This document shows positions 63,641 through 64,000 of a DNA stretch of 64,000 nt, in pieces. Location: assembly GCA_028023455.1 (NCBI GenBank), contig JAQFVV010012575.1, forward strand, positions 2,040,517 through 2,104,516, written 5' to 3'. Position 1 is the first letter of the stretch; each line of letters starts with the position of its first letter. The notes beneath the pieces were generated by a model. That model did not search any database and was not told the origin of the DNA. It worked only from the letters and a program-made list of their open reading frames with translations. The stretch comes from Epiperipatus broadwayi (taxonomy: Eukaryota; Onychophora; Udeonychophora; Euonychophora; Peripatidae). The translations under genes and the position numbers were made by a program.

Positions 63641-64000
63641 ATCGCGCGCATGTGAAAGACTAGCAAACTTTCAATTATTACTAATTCATAATTATAAATT
63701 ATTATGGTATTATTTACTTCTGTGAAAATCTATTGAGCATTACTTCATTCTTTTTAACCTCACTTATAATTCTACTTTTTTTGTGTTGCTTTCTGTTTTC
63801 CAAGCATATATAAGTTATTTGTTAAAACTGACTGCTATTATAAATTGCAGTGGATAAAATGCTTTATGACTTAGTGATTAATGCTTAAATTGAGATTCAA
63901 ATCTAGGTAAAATTTTGGAAAAAATAAAATAAAATGTTACCCCCCCTCCCAGTCTCAATCAAATATAGTCTTCCAGTACTGATCAGTATTATCTCAAAGG
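63641..64000. other. AT-rich window end, nothing recognised
   Basis: No feature seen, apart from a C-rich patch at about 63940-63952. Confidence 0.5.

Overview
This is an AT-rich (roughly 70-75% A+T by eye), intron/intergenic-type window from a eukaryotic nuclear genome, almost certainly an invertebrate metazoan. The evidence is the mix of elements: several LINE clades with an AP-endonuclease domain, a Penelope-like reverse transcriptase relic, tRNA-derived SINEs, Tc1/mariner-type MITEs with TA target duplications, and long trinucleotide microsatellites. I cannot name the species. There is no bacterial gene structure, no rRNA and no plausible functional tRNA gene.

Protein-coding content is mostly transposon debris. 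A decayed L1/R2-like LINE lies on the minus strand at 7.7-11.5 kb, a Penelope-like RT relic (minus) at 12.9-13.6 kb, RTE-clade LINE pieces at 27.7-28.3 kb (+), 31.6-31.9 kb (+) and 63.0-63.6 kb (-), a LINE 3' end at 30.6-31.1 kb (+), and a young, nearly intact Jockey/CR1-superfamily LINE at 55.8-58.7 kb (+). The last is broken only by one in-frame stop and two homopolymer frameshifts, and sits inside an ATT microsatellite.

The most distinctive content is a set of small non-autonomous elements. (1) A foldback retroposon: three copies (19.5, 28.5 and 41.6 kb) have the same 3' end, different 5' ends and perfect 12-14 bp target-site duplications, yet the two longer ones are large hairpins; older relatives lie at 2.9, 16.3, 29.3 and 51.9 kb. 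(2) A very short (about 100 bp) SINE derived from tRNA-Gly(UCC), six copies, two with 13-16 bp target duplications. (3) Two inverted copies of a pogo/Tigger-like MITE. (4) Many other palindromes, including one with arms near 400 bp (14.3-15.2 kb) and a hairpin cluster at 36.6-37.2 kb.

Microsatellites are prominent: three ATT/TAA arrays of about 280-305 bp (24.2, 34.6, 43.7 kb) and an 830 bp compound triplet array at 58.7-59.5 kb whose repeat unit changes symmetrically ATT-ACT-GCT-ACT-ATT.

Host genes are at most represented by isolated candidate exons. Three plus-strand candidates (40926-41055, 55627-55740, 61976-62016) have splice-like borders, open frames and mutually compatible phases, so they may belong to one long-intron gene; two minus-strand candidates (54482-54642, 28878-28958) are also phase-compatible. 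None has a recognised product. Everything else is AT-rich sequence in which I see no gene.
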